Assembly: GCF_001017755.1 (NCBI RefSeq)
Contig: NZ_JWIO01000001.1
Coordinates: forward strand, 143,621-180,952
DNA: 37,332 bases
Origin: Protofrankia coriariae
Lineage (GTDB): Bacteria > Actinomycetota > Actinomycetes > Frankiales > Frankiaceae
Reading direction: 5' to 3'
This document shows positions 8,301 through 16,666 of the stretch, one piece after another; the stretch's first letter is position 1; every line of letters starts with the position of its first letter. A program made the translations under genes and the position numbers. Under the pieces are notes generated by a model. The model did not search any database and had not been told where the DNA came from. It worked only from the letters and a program-made list of their open reading frames with translations.

Positions 8301-9046
8301 GGAGCGCTCCCCCGGAGCCGGACCAGCGTGGTGAGTCTCCCCCGCTCCGGGAACCCGGCCCGGCCGCCGCCGCCCGTACGAGCCCGCGGCCGGGCCGGCT
8401 GCGAGGCCGGCTCCCAGCGCGGCTCCGAGGCTGGCGCCTGACCCGCCCGGACGGTCACCTGCGGATCGTTCTGCTCGTCGTCGGCCTGCTCGGGCTCGTC
8501 GCGATCTCGTTCGGGCTCGGCCGGTACACGCTGAGCCCGGTGACCGTCGTCCGCATCCTGGCCCATGAGATCGCCGGCGCCGGCCGGGGCGCCTCGGGGC
8601 AGGAGCGGGCCGTGGTCATGGACATCCGCCTCCCGCGAATCCTGGCCGCGCTGCTGGTCGGGGCGGCGCTGGCCGCCTCGGGCGCGGCCTACCAGACCAT
8701 GTTCCGCGTTCTCGACGAGCCCACCGCCGCCCTCGACTACGGCAACGAGGTGCGTACCCTGCACGTCGTCGCGGAACTGGCCCGCGCCGGCCACTGTGTG
8801 ATCATGACAACGCACCAGCCGTCGCACGCGCTGACCTACTCCAGCCGGGCGGTGCTCATGCGGGACGGCCGGGTCATCGCCGACGGCCATCCCGACGACG
8901 TGGTGACCGGCGAACGCCTCAGCGACCTCTACGGGGTGTCCGTCCATGTCACCGGGGTGACGCTGCCCGCCGGGCACGGCCGCCGGGAGGTGCGCACCTG
9001 CGTCCCCATCCCCGCCGCGCCGGCCGGACCGGAACCCGCCGGCTGA
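8297..9046 (+). pseudogene. Chimeric remnant: FecCD permease N-terminus fused in frame to ABC ATPase C-terminus
   Basis: The frame opens with a GTG at 8297 that overlaps the stop of the binding-protein gene, the normal position of the permease gene. After a Pro/Arg-rich leader it shows the first helices of a FecCD-type permease: LRIVLLVVGLLGLVAISFG, then RLPRILAALLVGAALAASGAAYQTMFR. Where a permease would continue with NPL, the sequence jumps at about 8709 to VLDEPTAALDYGNE, the Walker B/D-loop of a siderophore-uptake ATPase, and continues through the H-loop (MTTHQPSHAL) to a normal ATPase C-terminus (LMRDGRVIADG...LSDLYGVSV). Most of the permease and the ATPase Walker A, Q-loop and signature motif are absent. 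From usual family lengths I infer an in-frame deletion of roughly 1.2 kb. The 249-residue product cannot form a working importer. Confidence 0.85.
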
Positions 9047-9107
9047 GAACGTCGCCACAGACACAGGCCGGTCTGGGACACAGACGGAAAAGAGACCAGC
9101 GGCACGG

Positions 9108-10181
9108 TCAGGAAGCGGCCTGGAGACGGTCGGCGGCCGCGGCGATCTCGGCGCGGAGGGCGTCCTTGAGCGGGGCGGGGGCGAACGAGTGCTCCACCGC
9201 GGCCGCGGCCAGGCCGACCACCTGGTCGCGGCGCAGCCCCAGGCTGCGCAACGCGTGCAGGTACTCGTCACGCAACGTGGTACCGAACATGGGTGGATCA
9301 TCACTGTTGAGGCTGACCGGCAGCGCCAGCTCGATCAGCGTGGGCAACGGGTGGTCCGGATAGTCCGCGACGACCCCGGTGCGCAGGTTCGACGTCGGGC
9401 ACACCTCCAACGGGATGTGATGCGCCCGCAGATGCTCGACGAGGGCCGGGTCGTCGAGGGCCCGGATGCCGTGGCCGATGCGCTCGGCGTGCAGATACTC
9501 GAGGGCGTCCCAGATGGTGCGCGCCCCGGTGGTCTCGCCGGCGTGGGGGACGCGGTGCAGCCCGGCGTCACGCGCGACGGTGAACGCCTCGGCGAACTGG
9601 GGGCGGGGCACACCGGCCTCCGGCCCGCCGAGACCGAGCGCGATCACGGACTCCCGGCGGTTCAGCGCGAACTCGACGGTGCCCTCGGACGCGGGGCGTA
9701 GGTTCATGTTCGGCAGGCCGGGAATATCGGTCACCCACCGCACCTGGATGCCGGTTTCCCGCTCGGCGTCCAGGCGGCCCCGCTCGATGCCGCCGAAAAG
9801 CTCGTCGGCGTCGATGCCGCGTCCGAGGTGCAGGAACGGCGTAAAGGTGATCTCGGCGTACCGGACTCCCTGGCCGGCGAGCCCCAGAGCGGTCTCCCTG
9901 GCGAGGACGGCGAAGTCGTCGGCGTCCCGCAGCACCCGGACGGCGGCCAGATAGACCTCGATGAAGTGGTCGAAGTCGCGGAACTCGTAGAACTTCGTCA
10001 GGCCCTCGATATCGGTGGGCAGATCGTCCACCCCGTGGCGGCGCGCGAGGGCGAGCAGGGTCCGCGGGCGCATGGATCCCTCAAGATGGACGTGCAGCTC
10101 CACCTTGGGCAGCGCGTCGACGAACTCCTCGTCGCTCAGCCCGTCCGCCACCTCCTGGCGGCCGGCATCGCTCACGCTCAT
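9108..10181 (-). CDS. Adenosine deaminase family protein
   Basis: A 357-residue zinc amidohydrolase. The metal ligands and catalytic residues are visible: HVHLEG (His30, His32), VPHAGET (zinc His and catalytic Glu region), GHGIRA and SLNSDDPPMFGT (Asp pair). The family hydrolyses adenosine to inosine. Some bacterial members with this GLGLGGPEAG-type core instead deaminate aminodeoxyfutalosine in the menaquinone pathway or act on adenine-like substrates, and sequence inspection alone does not separate these. The ATG at 10181 lies 24 residues before the conserved LPKVELH. It is transcribed against the flanking genes and is the last gene of the block inserted between xseA and xseB. Confidence 0.88.
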   Translation of the reverse strand: MSVSDAGRQEVADGLSDEEFVDALPKVELHVHLEGSMRPRTLLALARRHGVDDLPTDIEGLTKFYEFRDFDHFIEVYLAAVRVLRDADDFAVLARETALGLAGQGVRYAEITFTPFLHLGRGIDADELFGGIERGRLDAERETGIQVRWVTDIPGLPNMNLRPASEGTVEFALNRRESVIALGLGGPEAGVPRPQFAEAFTVARDAGLHRVPHAGETTGARTIWDALEYLHAERIGHGIRALDDPALVEHLRAHHIPLEVCPTSNLRTGVVADYPDHPLPTLIELALPVSLNSDDPPMFGTTLRDEYLHALRSLGLRRDQVVGLAAAAVEHSFAPAPLKDALRAEIAAAADRLQAAS

Positions 10182-10338
10182 CAGACATCACCCGCGCGGA
10201 CGTCACCAGTTCGCATGTCGGGAGACGATCGCTCCAGGCCACCCGTCCCGTCAAGCAGGGCTGACGCCACCCACCGGCGCATATCCACCGGAACTCCACT
10301 GGAACGCCTACCGGGCCAGGCGACGCCGTCCGGCACAA

Positions 10339-10400
10339 TACCGTTCCGTACCGTTCCGTAACCGGTCCGAGCCTGCTCCGAGCCTGTCCCAGGCCTGCTC
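10339..10400. repeat. Short tandem repeats upstream of xseB
   Basis: Two exact copies of TACCGTTCCG (10339-10358) are followed by three degenerate 11-bp units of the type CGAGCCTGCTC (about 10368-10400). They occupy the xseB upstream region, so they may affect its promoter or merely mark slippage. Confidence 0.6.
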
Positions 10401-10435
10401 CAAGCAGGGCCGGCCGAACCATGAGGAGGCTGAAG

Positions 10436-10705
10436 GTGCAGGGGTCGAGCGACACGCCAGAGCAGCAGCCGTCACCGGTGGGGCAGCAGCCGCTGACGTA
10501 CGAACGGGCTCGCTCGGAGCTGGAGGACGTCGTCCGCCGGCTGGAGGCCGGTGGCATCACCCTGGAGGAGTCGCTGTCGCTGTGGGAACGCGGCGAAGAA
10601 CTCGCGAAGGTGTGCCAGGCGTTCCTGGAGGGAGCCCGCGCCCGCCTCGACAGCGCTGTCGACGCCGCCAGTACCGGCCCGGCGGCGGATCCGGGCGTCC
10701 GCTGA
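10436..10705 (+). CDS. xseB: Exodeoxyribonuclease VII small subunit
   Basis: The 89-residue product is the small subunit, several copies of which coil around XseA and are needed for exonuclease VII activity. The family core is clear: LTYERARSELEDVVRRLEAGGITLEESLSLWERGEELAKVC, a helical hairpin. An ATG at 10421 is in frame, but AGGAGG (10424-10429) lies inside that extension and exactly 6 nt before GTG 10436, so GTG 10436 is the preferred start. In most actinobacteria xseB directly follows xseA. Here 7.4 kb separates them, so it must use its own promoter. Confidence 0.9.
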   Translation: MQGSSDTPEQQPSPVGQQPLTYERARSELEDVVRRLEAGGITLEESLSLWERGEELAKVCQAFLEGARARLDSAVDAASTGPAADPGVR

Positions 10706-10746
10706 CGCACGGCCCGCTACTGGCGCACGGCCCGCTGGCGCGCGGC

Positions 10747-11304
10747 CTACGGCGCGGCGTGCGGGCGCAGCGACGCCGCGAGCACCCCCAGGTCGGCGGC
10801 GGACGCCCCGCCCTTGCCGCCGCCGTCGGAGACGATTAGCACGACGTCACCGACCTGGCGGGTCAGCGCCAGATGGCCGGCATCGTCCCGTCTTTCCTGC
10901 CAGGACGCTCCGGCGAACTCGACAGTCCCTGTCACGGGCCGGTCCCCCAGGACGCGTTTGACCGCGTCCCGGGCGTTGCTCTCGTTGAGCTGCGCGTACG
11001 TCCTGTCATCCGGGCGGTCGACGACGTACCCGATCGTCAGCTCGACCGTTCCCGGCGCGGTGTCCGACAGCCCCGAGGTGCGGACCGAGGTGGGCTTCCA
11101 GTGGTCGGGCAGACCCGTCGGCGCCAGGACGTCGAAGGGCGCCAACCGCGCGAACGCGGCCACCGGGGCGGCCGTGTCCACCGTGCGCACCGGGTCGCCG
11201 CCGCCTCTGGGCATGAACAGCGCGACCAGCAGCACCCCGGCCATCACCACCCCGAGGGACAGCGCCATGTCTCGGATCGTTTCCTGACCGCGTCGTCGTG
11301 CCAT
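10747..11304 (-). CDS. DUF4245 family membrane-anchored protein
   Basis: A 185-residue protein with MARRRGQETIRDMALSLGVV, a single N-terminal transmembrane segment (about residues 12-30), and an extracytoplasmic domain with YVVDRPDDRTYAQLNESN and VEFAGASWQERRDD. It matches my recollection of DUF4245, the family of M. tuberculosis Rv1100, which also sits between xseB and glpX. The function is unknown. The frame is open to 11781, but the basic-hydrophobic N-terminus fixes the ATG at 11304. It is convergent with xseB (41 bp apart) and divergent from glpX. Confidence 0.85.
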   Translation of the reverse strand: MARRRGQETIRDMALSLGVVMAGVLLVALFMPRGGGDPVRTVDTAAPVAAFARLAPFDVLAPTGLPDHWKPTSVRTSGLSDTAPGTVELTIGYVVDRPDDRTYAQLNESNARDAVKRVLGDRPVTGTVEFAGASWQERRDDAGHLALTRQVGDVVLIVSDGGGKGGASAADLGVLAASLRPHAAP

Positions 11305-11529
11305 CGTTCCATCCTGCCGTCCCGGGGATGCGGCCCGACGGGGCAGTCGGCCCGCTCGGCCCCTTTTCGTCCGTGGCGATCCCGCATCGGTCATCGCCGG
11401 ACGGTGGTCTCCGCGCCGGATCCCGTGCCCGGTAGGCCGCCCGTCATGGCGCCGGATCGCGGTGGATCGCGCTGTCGGCGTCCCGGGGCACACCCACGAC
11501 GACCACACACCGCATTCAGGAAACATCAT

Positions 11530-11546
11530 CGATAAAATAATTATCG
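11530..11546. promoter_or_regulatory. A+T-rich inverted repeat, candidate operator
   Basis: CGATAA-AATAA-TTATCG is a perfect 6-bp inverted repeat with a 5-bp spacer in a strongly G+C-rich setting. It lies about 225 bp upstream of the DUF4245 start and about 470 bp upstream of glpX. It also contains -10-like words on both strands. Confidence 0.35.
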
Positions 11547-11640
11547 GGCGCCTGTTGAAGCACGGCCCGGACGTAAGCCAACTAACAGCGCGTCTGCCGG
11601 CCAGGTCGAATGCCTGGCGCCAACCGTCGGTAAACAATAG

Positions 11641-11681
11641 ATGGGCGTCCGGCACGCCCCCTCCGCGTGCCGGACGCCCAT
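11641..11681. terminator. Perfect 17-bp stem-loop
   Basis: The stem ATGGGCGTCCGGCACGC pairs perfectly with its complement at 11665-11681 around a 7-nt loop (CCCCTCC). It lies upstream of both neighbouring genes, so it does not terminate either annotated gene. It may end an unannotated RNA or be a regulatory structure. No T-run follows. Confidence 0.55.
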
Positions 11682-11818
11682 GTGTGAGGTTGGACGTATG
11701 TCTGCTGGTCAAGGTTGCACCAAGTAGGACGATCGAGATGTCACACACCTGACATTGGCGTTCCGCGGACTGCCGTCCCAAAAGCGGTGCGATCGTATTT
11801 CCACGCCCTGCCGTCCTG

Positions 11819-11863
11819 CCAGCCGTGGGTACCGGCGGGTATCCACCCGGGTACCGCGGCTGG
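11819..11863. other. Long imperfect stem-loop upstream of glpX
   Basis: Nested inverted segments CCAGCCG/CGGCTGG, GGTACC/GGTACC and CGGGT/ACCCG form one 45-bp stem-loop with small bulges and loop ATCC. It ends 141 bp before the glpX promoter box. Confidence 0.5.
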
Positions 11864-12003
11864 CACCCCGCGCGGGGACCGGCGGCCTGGGCCCGCGCGA
11901 CCGCACCGGGCTGTGACCGGGTGACATCCGCCCCGCGGCCGGCGGGGCGAAGGGCCGCCGGTGACCCGCCGGCTATCGGTGGGCGGATTCACTGATGTGC
12001 AAC

Positions 12004-12009
12004 TAGTCT
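12004..12009 (+). promoter_or_regulatory. Candidate -10 box of a leaderless glpX promoter
   Basis: TAGTCT (TANNNT) is followed by 7 nt and the GTG start at 12017, with no Shine-Dalgarno sequence. The arrangement matches that of ispH. Confidence 0.5.
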
Positions 12010-12016
12010 CACTTCC

Positions 12017-13042
12017 GTGGCAGTCGAAAGCGCGAACCTTCCTGATCCTCTCGTCGTCCAGGGGCAGGCACCCGACCGCAACCTCGCCCTCGAGCTCGTC
12101 AGAGTGACCGAGGCGGGGGCACTCGCGGCCGCCCGATGGGTCGGGCGTGGTGACAAGAACGGCGCCGACCAGGCCGCCGTGGACGCCATGCGACGGCTCG
12201 TCGGCACGGTGTCGATGCGGGGCGTCGTCGTCATCGGCGAGGGCGAGAAGGACGAGGCCCCCATGCTCTTCAACGGCGAGGAGGTCGGCTCGGGTGAAGG
12301 CCCCGAGTGCGACGTCGCCGTCGACCCGGTGGACGGCACCACGCTCACCGCCAAGGGCATGAACAACGCGATCTCCGTGATGGCGGTGTCCGAGCGCGGG
12401 TCCATGTACGACGCGAGCGCGTGCTTCTACATGGAGAAGCTCGTCACCGGCCCCGAGGCCGCCGGCGTGGTGGACATCACGGCGCCGGTCGAGGACAACG
12501 TCCGGGCCGTCGCCAAGGCCAAGGGTGTGCATCCGCGGGACGTGACCGTCGTCGTCCTGGAACGCCCGCGCCACGTCCAGCTGATCGAGCAGATCCGCGC
12601 GGCCGGCGCCCGGGTGAAGCTCATCTCCGACGGGGACGTCGCCGGCGCGGTCATGGCTGCCTCCGCCGACACCGGCGTCGACCTGCTGCTCGGCATCGGC
12701 GGCACACCCGAAGGGATCATCAGCGCGTGCGCGGTGACCTGTATTGGCGGTGTCATCCAGGGACGGCTGTGGCCGCGGGACGACGCCGAGCGCACCAAGC
12801 TCGTCGACGCCGGCCACGACCTCAGACGCGTACTGACCACCCGCGAGCTCGTGGACAGCGACAACGTCTTCTTCGTCGCCACCGGTATCACCGACGGTGA
12901 GCTGCTGGCCGGTGTCCGGTACCGGCCGGGCGGCGCCAACACGTCGTCGCTGGTGATGCGCTCCCGCAGCGGGACGATCCGGCGGGTGGACAGCCAGCAT
13001 CAACTGACCAAACTGCAGGCGTATTCGACGGTGCCGTTCTGA
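12017..13042 (+). CDS. glpX: Class II fructose-1,6-bisphosphatase
   Basis: Hydrolyses fructose 1,6-bisphosphate to fructose 6-phosphate, a committed step of gluconeogenesis, and is usually the only such enzyme in actinobacteria. The 341-residue protein shows the metal/active-site motifs [10 protein letters not shown] (residues 74-83) and DPVDGTT (103-109), plus [29 protein letters not shown] and the tail [13 protein letters not shown]. The GTG at 12017 is supported by the start of homology and the leaderless-type promoter. It pairs functionally with pckG at 31382-33205. The hydroxylase-like gene starts 17 bp downstream and may be cotranscribed. Confidence 0.95.
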   Translation: MAVESANLPDPLVVQGQAPDRNLALELVRVTEAGALAAARWVGRGDKNGADQAAVDAMRRLVGTVSMRGVVVIGEGEKDEAPMLFNGEEVGSGEGPECDVAVDPVDGTTLTAKGMNNAISVMAVSERGSMYDASACFYMEKLVTGPEAAGVVDITAPVEDNVRAVAKAKGVHPRDVTVVVLERPRHVQLIEQIRAAGARVKLISDGDVAGAVMAASADTGVDLLLGIGGTPEGIISACAVTCIGGVIQGRLWPRDDAERTKLVDAGHDLRRVLTTRELVDSDNVFFVATGITDGELLAGVRYRPGGANTSSLVMRSRSGTIRRVDSQHQLTKLQAYSTVPF

Positions 13043-13059
13043 AGGTACCGTTCCGAACC

Positions 13060-13836
13060 ATGTCGACGACATCGGCGCCGGTGCGGACCACGGCCGTCAC
13101 CCCGCGCCGGGTCGCCCCACGCTGGGCTGCCCTACACCGGGCCGCACTACACCGGGTCACCGCGGCTGTCGCCCGCCTGGACCGGCCCGGTCCCCACGGC
13201 CGGGCGTCCGAAGCCACCACGCTGCGCGCCGCAGCCAACCGTTTCGTGACCCATCCGCGTCCACCGGTGCTGTTGGGTGTGGTCGCGAGCCTGGCGGCCA
13301 TGCGGCTCGCCCGCGGGCGCTTCAGCCGGACGGACGCGGTGGTCGCGGTGTCCATGGCCGCCGCGCAGCCGTTCGTCGAGTGGGGGGTGCACCGCGGGAT
13401 TCTGCACGCCCGGCCGGGCAGCCGGGCCGGCGCGGTCTGCTACCGGATCGCCGGCTGGGGGCACGAGCAGCACCACCGCGACCCGACGAACATGGACACG
13501 ATGTTCATCCGGCCGCAGGAGGTGCTCGACGCCGGCGCGGCCGCGCTGGCCGTCGCCCTGGTCGGTCCTCCCCCCGCCGCCACCGCGGCCCTGTGCACGG
13601 GCCTGGGGCTGCTTGCCTACGACTGGACGCACTTCCTCATCCACACCGGCTACCGTCCGCGCGGCAGGATGTACCGCAGGATCTGGCGTAACCACCGGTT
13701 GCACCACTTCCGCAACGAACGCTACTGGCTGGGTGTGACGTCCAACATCGGCGACGTGCTGCTGGGTACCAACCCGCCGCGGGACGCGGTCCCGGTCTCG
13801 CCGACCGCGGCCTACGCCCACCTCCCCGCCCAGTGA
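13060..13836 (+). CDS. Fatty acid hydroxylase / sterol desaturase superfamily membrane protein
   Basis: A 258-residue membrane protein with the histidine clusters of di-iron membrane hydroxylases: WGVHRGILH, GHEQHHRDP, DWTHFLIHT and NHRLHHFRNERYWLGV. Hydrophobic segments lie between them (about residues 70-105 and 160-190). Such enzymes hydroxylate or desaturate lipids or carotenoids; the substrate is unknown, with fatty acyl chains or beta-carotene as candidates. It begins 17 bp after glpX, so cotranscription is likely although no metabolic link is obvious. The N-terminal 60 residues are Ala/Arg-rich and include a small duplication (AALHR twice). Confidence 0.8.
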   Translation: MSTTSAPVRTTAVTPRRVAPRWAALHRAALHRVTAAVARLDRPGPHGRASEATTLRAAANRFVTHPRPPVLLGVVASLAAMRLARGRFSRTDAVVAVSMAAAQPFVEWGVHRGILHARPGSRAGAVCYRIAGWGHEQHHRDPTNMDTMFIRPQEVLDAGAAALAVALVGPPPAATAALCTGLGLLAYDWTHFLIHTGYRPRGRMYRRIWRNHRLHHFRNERYWLGVTSNIGDVLLGTNPPRDAVPVSPTAAYAHLPAQ

Positions 13837-14277
13837 TCTTCGGTGATGCCGGTCCGCCGGGTCGCTCACGCCCTGTGGACTTACTCACGCTCGGTACCGG
13901 CCGGTTGGCCCGAGAAACGGACGCTCCACCCGCCGGTCAACTGGCCGCGGCCGCCCGCCAGCGAGTGGGATCTTCCCTGATCCGGTCATCCGCCGCGGGT
14001 GGCCGTCAGGTGGGCCCGCGCTCCGGTGGTTGACCAACCGCCAGTCGCCGGATTCCGTTCCAACGCAGTCCGGCCACCGACGGATCATTTCCGACAGCTC
14101 TGTCCGCTCTGTCCGCGCCCGCACCGCGGGCCATGGATATGTCACCGCCATGTCGTCGAGGTTCGGCCCGCGTCACGGAAACATCGGAAACATCGTGCCC
14201 GGCCGTGGCTGTAACCGCCGAAAAACCGCGGTGGGCCGTTTACCGGCAGGTCTGACACCGTACTGGCGAACAGGACG
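13837..14277. other. Gene-free spacer downstream of the hydroxylase-like gene
   Basis: About 440 bp between convergent genes. Frames are open in several directions without codon bias or recognisable motifs. Nothing functional is recognised. Confidence 0.4.
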
Positions 14278-14838
14278 TCAGGATGACGGTGGACATTCCG
14301 CGCCCAGGGTGTCCAGGCCGATGCCGATGTCGACATGGGTGCCGACGCGGGTGTCGGCTCGGGTGTCGTCGATGGCGCTGTCGGTGCCGTCGACGACCGG
14401 ATCCCCCAGGCAGGCGGGAGAGCTCCCGGCCGGGCGGGGCGACGGCCGGCCGCCACTGGTGGTGCCCAACCGTGCCGGCCCCGTGGCCAGCGGGGATGGC
14501 GGAGGCAGCCTGGCCGGCGGAGACACCGCGGCCGGCGGAGCCGTTCGGGCTCGTGGGGACCCTGCCGGACCGTCCGCGCCCGCCCGCAGCCCGGCGAGGG
14601 CCATTCGCCGGGCGAGCGGCGCCGAACCGTCGGAAGGGCCGGCCGACGAGGTGGCCGGCGTGTGCCCCACCGGTGGCCGGCCCGGGCTGGCCGCGCCCGA
14701 CACCCGCGGAAAAGCGCTCGGGGAACCGTCCGGTACCGGCAGCGCGGCGGATCCGCAGGAACTGACGGCGCACACGGTGGCCAGAGCCACTGAACACACC
14801 AGCGGAAAACACGGACCGAAACGCACGACCGCCGCCAT
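14278..14838 (-). CDS. Small proline/alanine-rich lipoprotein, unknown function
   Basis: A 186-residue frame that begins with a credible lipoprotein signal: a short n-region MAAVVRFG, the hydrophobic stretch PLVCSVALATVCAV and a lipobox ending VSSC. The rest is Pro/Ala/Gly/Ser-rich low complexity with no known domain; the C-terminus is Asp/Thr-rich (DTRADTRVGTHVD). A longer frame on the opposite strand (14030-14902) has no such signature, so I prefer this one. It lies between the glpX pair and fumC and reads toward glpX. It may be an exported, cell-wall-spanning protein. Coding status is likely but not certain. Confidence 0.5.
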   Translation of the reverse strand: MAAVVRFGPCFPLVCSVALATVCAVSSCGSAALPVPDGSPSAFPRVSGAASPGRPPVGHTPATSSAGPSDGSAPLARRMALAGLRAGADGPAGSPRARTAPPAAVSPPARLPPPSPLATGPARLGTTSGGRPSPRPAGSSPACLGDPVVDGTDSAIDDTRADTRVGTHVDIGIGLDTLGAECPPSS

Positions 14839-14867
14839 CTCAGATATTCGTGCGGCCGACCACAGTC

Positions 14868-14880
14868 GTTACCGCGTAAC
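14868..14880. promoter_or_regulatory. 13-bp palindrome upstream of the lipoprotein gene
   Basis: GTTAC-CGC-GTAAC is a perfect inverted repeat 30-42 bp upstream of the lipoprotein start. This is the expected place for an operator near a promoter, and the DNA beyond it is comparatively A+T-rich. No regulator can be named. Confidence 0.35.
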
Positions 14881-15223
14881 TATTCATTCCTCCCGTCGGT
14901 GACACTAGCACCGACACCGTCGAACGCGGCAAATGCCGGGCCGCGTCCGACGGACAGCTTCCGGACAGTTTTCGGACAATGCAACCCGTATGAATCGGTT
15001 AATAATTTCTTCGCATCCGGCCGGCGGCGACGGCGTGTTCCACGCCGAATACCGGCGTCGGTCACGGTGGCGACGGCCGCGGTCAGGTCACCGGGAACCC
15101 GGAAGCCCCCGCCGGAGGGTACGTACCGCCCACCACCGGACGCCCGTCGCACGTTGCGCCTAACCTCCTGGACGGTAGATAGATAGATGTCGAGCAGGTG
15201 ACGACCGGCGGGAGCGGGAGCAT
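14881..15223. other. Divergent promoter region between the lipoprotein gene and fumC
   Basis: About 340 bp without a gene, relatively A+T-rich around 14985-15015 (taataatttcttcg). A GATA microrepeat (gatagatagat) lies at about 15177-15187, just before the fumC ribosome binding site. Confidence 0.45.
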
Positions 15224-16615
15224 ATGAGCGAGCAGGACTACCGCATCGAGCACGACTCCATGGGTGAGGTGCGCGTGCCGGCCACGGCCAGGTGGCGGGC
15301 ACAGACCCAGCGTGCGGTCGAGAACTTCCCCGTGTCGGGCCAGCGGATCTCCCGGGCCCACATCGCAGCCCTGGCACGGATCAAGGCCGCGGCGGCAACC
15401 GTCAACGCCAAGCTCGGCGTCCTCGACGCGGAGATCGCCACCGCGATCTCCGAAGCCGCCCAGGAGGTCGCCGAGGGCGCCTGGGACGACCACTTCCCGA
15501 TCGACGTGTTCCAGACCGGCAGCGGGACGTCGTCCAACATGAACACCAACGAGGTGCTGGCCACCCTTGCCACCGAGCGGCTGGGCCGGCCGGTGCACCC
15601 GAACGACCACGTCAACGCGTCCCAGTCGTCCAACGACGTGTTCCCGTCGTCGATCCACGTCGCGGCGACGCAGGCGATCGTCCGGGACCTGATCCCCGCC
15701 CTCGAGCACCTGGCCGCCGCCCTCGGGCGCAAGAGCGTCGAGTTCCGGGAGGTCGTGAAGTCGGGGCGCACCCACCTGATGGACGCCACGCCGGTGACCC
15801 TCGGCCAGGAGTTCGGCGGCTACGCGGCGGCGGTCAGCTACGGGGTGGAGCGGCTGCGGGCGGCCCTGCCCCGCATCGGTGAGCTCCCGCTGGGCGGGAC
15901 CGCCGTCGGCACCGGTATCAACACCCCGCCCGGCTTCGCCGCCGCCGTCATCGAGCAGTTGGTGGCGGCCACCGGCCTGCCGCTGTCCGAGGCCCGCGAC
16001 CACTTCGAGGCGCAGGCGTCCCGGGACGGCCTGGTCGAGGCCTCCGGGGTGCTGCGGGTGATCGCGCTGTCGCTGTACAAGATTTCCAACGACCTGCGCT
16101 GGGCGTCGTCGGGTCCGCGCGCCGGGCTCGGCGAGATCCACCTGCCCGACCTGCAGCCAGGGTCGTCGATCATGCCGGGCAAGGTCAACCCGGTGATCCC
16201 CGAGGCCGTCTGCCAGGTCGTCGCGCAGGTGGTCGGCAACGACGCGGCCGTGGCCTTCGGCGGCTCCGCGGGCAACTTCGAGCTGAACGTGATGCTGCCG
16301 GTGATCGCCCGCAACCTGCTGGAGTCGATCCACATCCTGTCCACCATCAGCCGGCTGTTCGCCGACCGCTGCGTGGACGGCATCGTCGCGGACGTCGAGC
16401 GCTGCCGGCGGTTCGCGGAGTCCTCGCCGTCCATCGTGACGCCGCTGAACCGCTACATCGGCTACGAGGAGGCAGCCAAGGTCGCCAAGCAGTCCCTGGC
16501 CGAGGAGAAGACGATCCGCGAGGTCGTCCTCGAGCGCGGCTACGTGGCTGCGGGCAGGCTCACCGAGGAGCAGCTGGACGCCGCGCTGGACGTCCTGTCG
16601 ATGACCCACCCATAG
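15224..16615 (+). CDS. fumC: Class II fumarate hydratase
   Basis: Interconverts fumarate and malate in the TCA cycle as an iron-independent homotetramer. The 463-residue length is normal. Motifs: [43 protein letters not shown] and the signature [11 protein letters not shown] near residues 312-322, whose flexible loop carries the catalytic serine, then NLLESIHIL. The ATG at 15224 follows GGAGCGGGAG. A stem-loop terminator lies 15 bp after the stop codon. Its place near glpX is conserved with mycobacteria (fumC/glpX at Rv1098c/Rv1099c as I recall). Confidence 0.95.
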   Translation: MSEQDYRIEHDSMGEVRVPATARWRAQTQRAVENFPVSGQRISRAHIAALARIKAAAATVNAKLGVLDAEIATAISEAAQEVAEGAWDDHFPIDVFQTGSGTSSNMNTNEVLATLATERLGRPVHPNDHVNASQSSNDVFPSSIHVAATQAIVRDLIPALEHLAAALGRKSVEFREVVKSGRTHLMDATPVTLGQEFGGYAAAVSYGVERLRAALPRIGELPLGGTAVGTGINTPPGFAAAVIEQLVAATGLPLSEARDHFEAQASRDGLVEASGVLRVIALSLYKISNDLRWASSGPRAGLGEIHLPDLQPGSSIMPGKVNPVIPEAVCQVVAQVVGNDAAVAFGGSAGNFELNVMLPVIARNLLESIHILSTISRLFADRCVDGIVADVERCRRFAESSPSIVTPLNRYIGYEEAAKVAKQSLAEEKTIREVVLERGYVAAGRLTEEQLDAALDVLSMTHP

Positions 16616-16630
16616 ACCGTGCCCGGCCCG

Positions 16631-16666
16631 GCCGGCAGTGTGATCATGCTCTTTCACGCTGCCGGC
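16631..16666 (+). terminator. fumC terminator hairpin
   Basis: GCCGGCAGTGTGA pairs with TCACGCTGCCGGC (one G-U pair) around a 10-nt loop, 15 bp after the fumC stop. The loop contains TCATGCTCTT, part of a GATCATGCT word also seen at 3416. Confidence 0.75.

Larger units (their letters stand above)
11305..12003. other. Regulatory-looking spacer between DUF4245 and glpX
   Basis: About 700 bp with no supportable protein gene. It carries an A+T-rich palindrome (11530-11546), a perfect 17-bp hairpin (11641-11681), a second long imperfect hairpin (11819-11863) followed by a CCCCGCGCGGGG palindrome (11866-11877), and the glpX promoter. A small RNA ending at the first hairpin is possible. Confidence 0.5.

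Noticed and set aside
14030-14902. A 290-codon plus-strand frame between the hydroxylase-like gene and fumC
   Set aside because: Low-complexity composition without motifs. The minus-strand frame in the same place has a credible lipoprotein signal.
15083-16657. A 524-codon minus-strand open frame
   Set aside because: It is the exact antisense of fumC, which has full motifs and a ribosome binding site.
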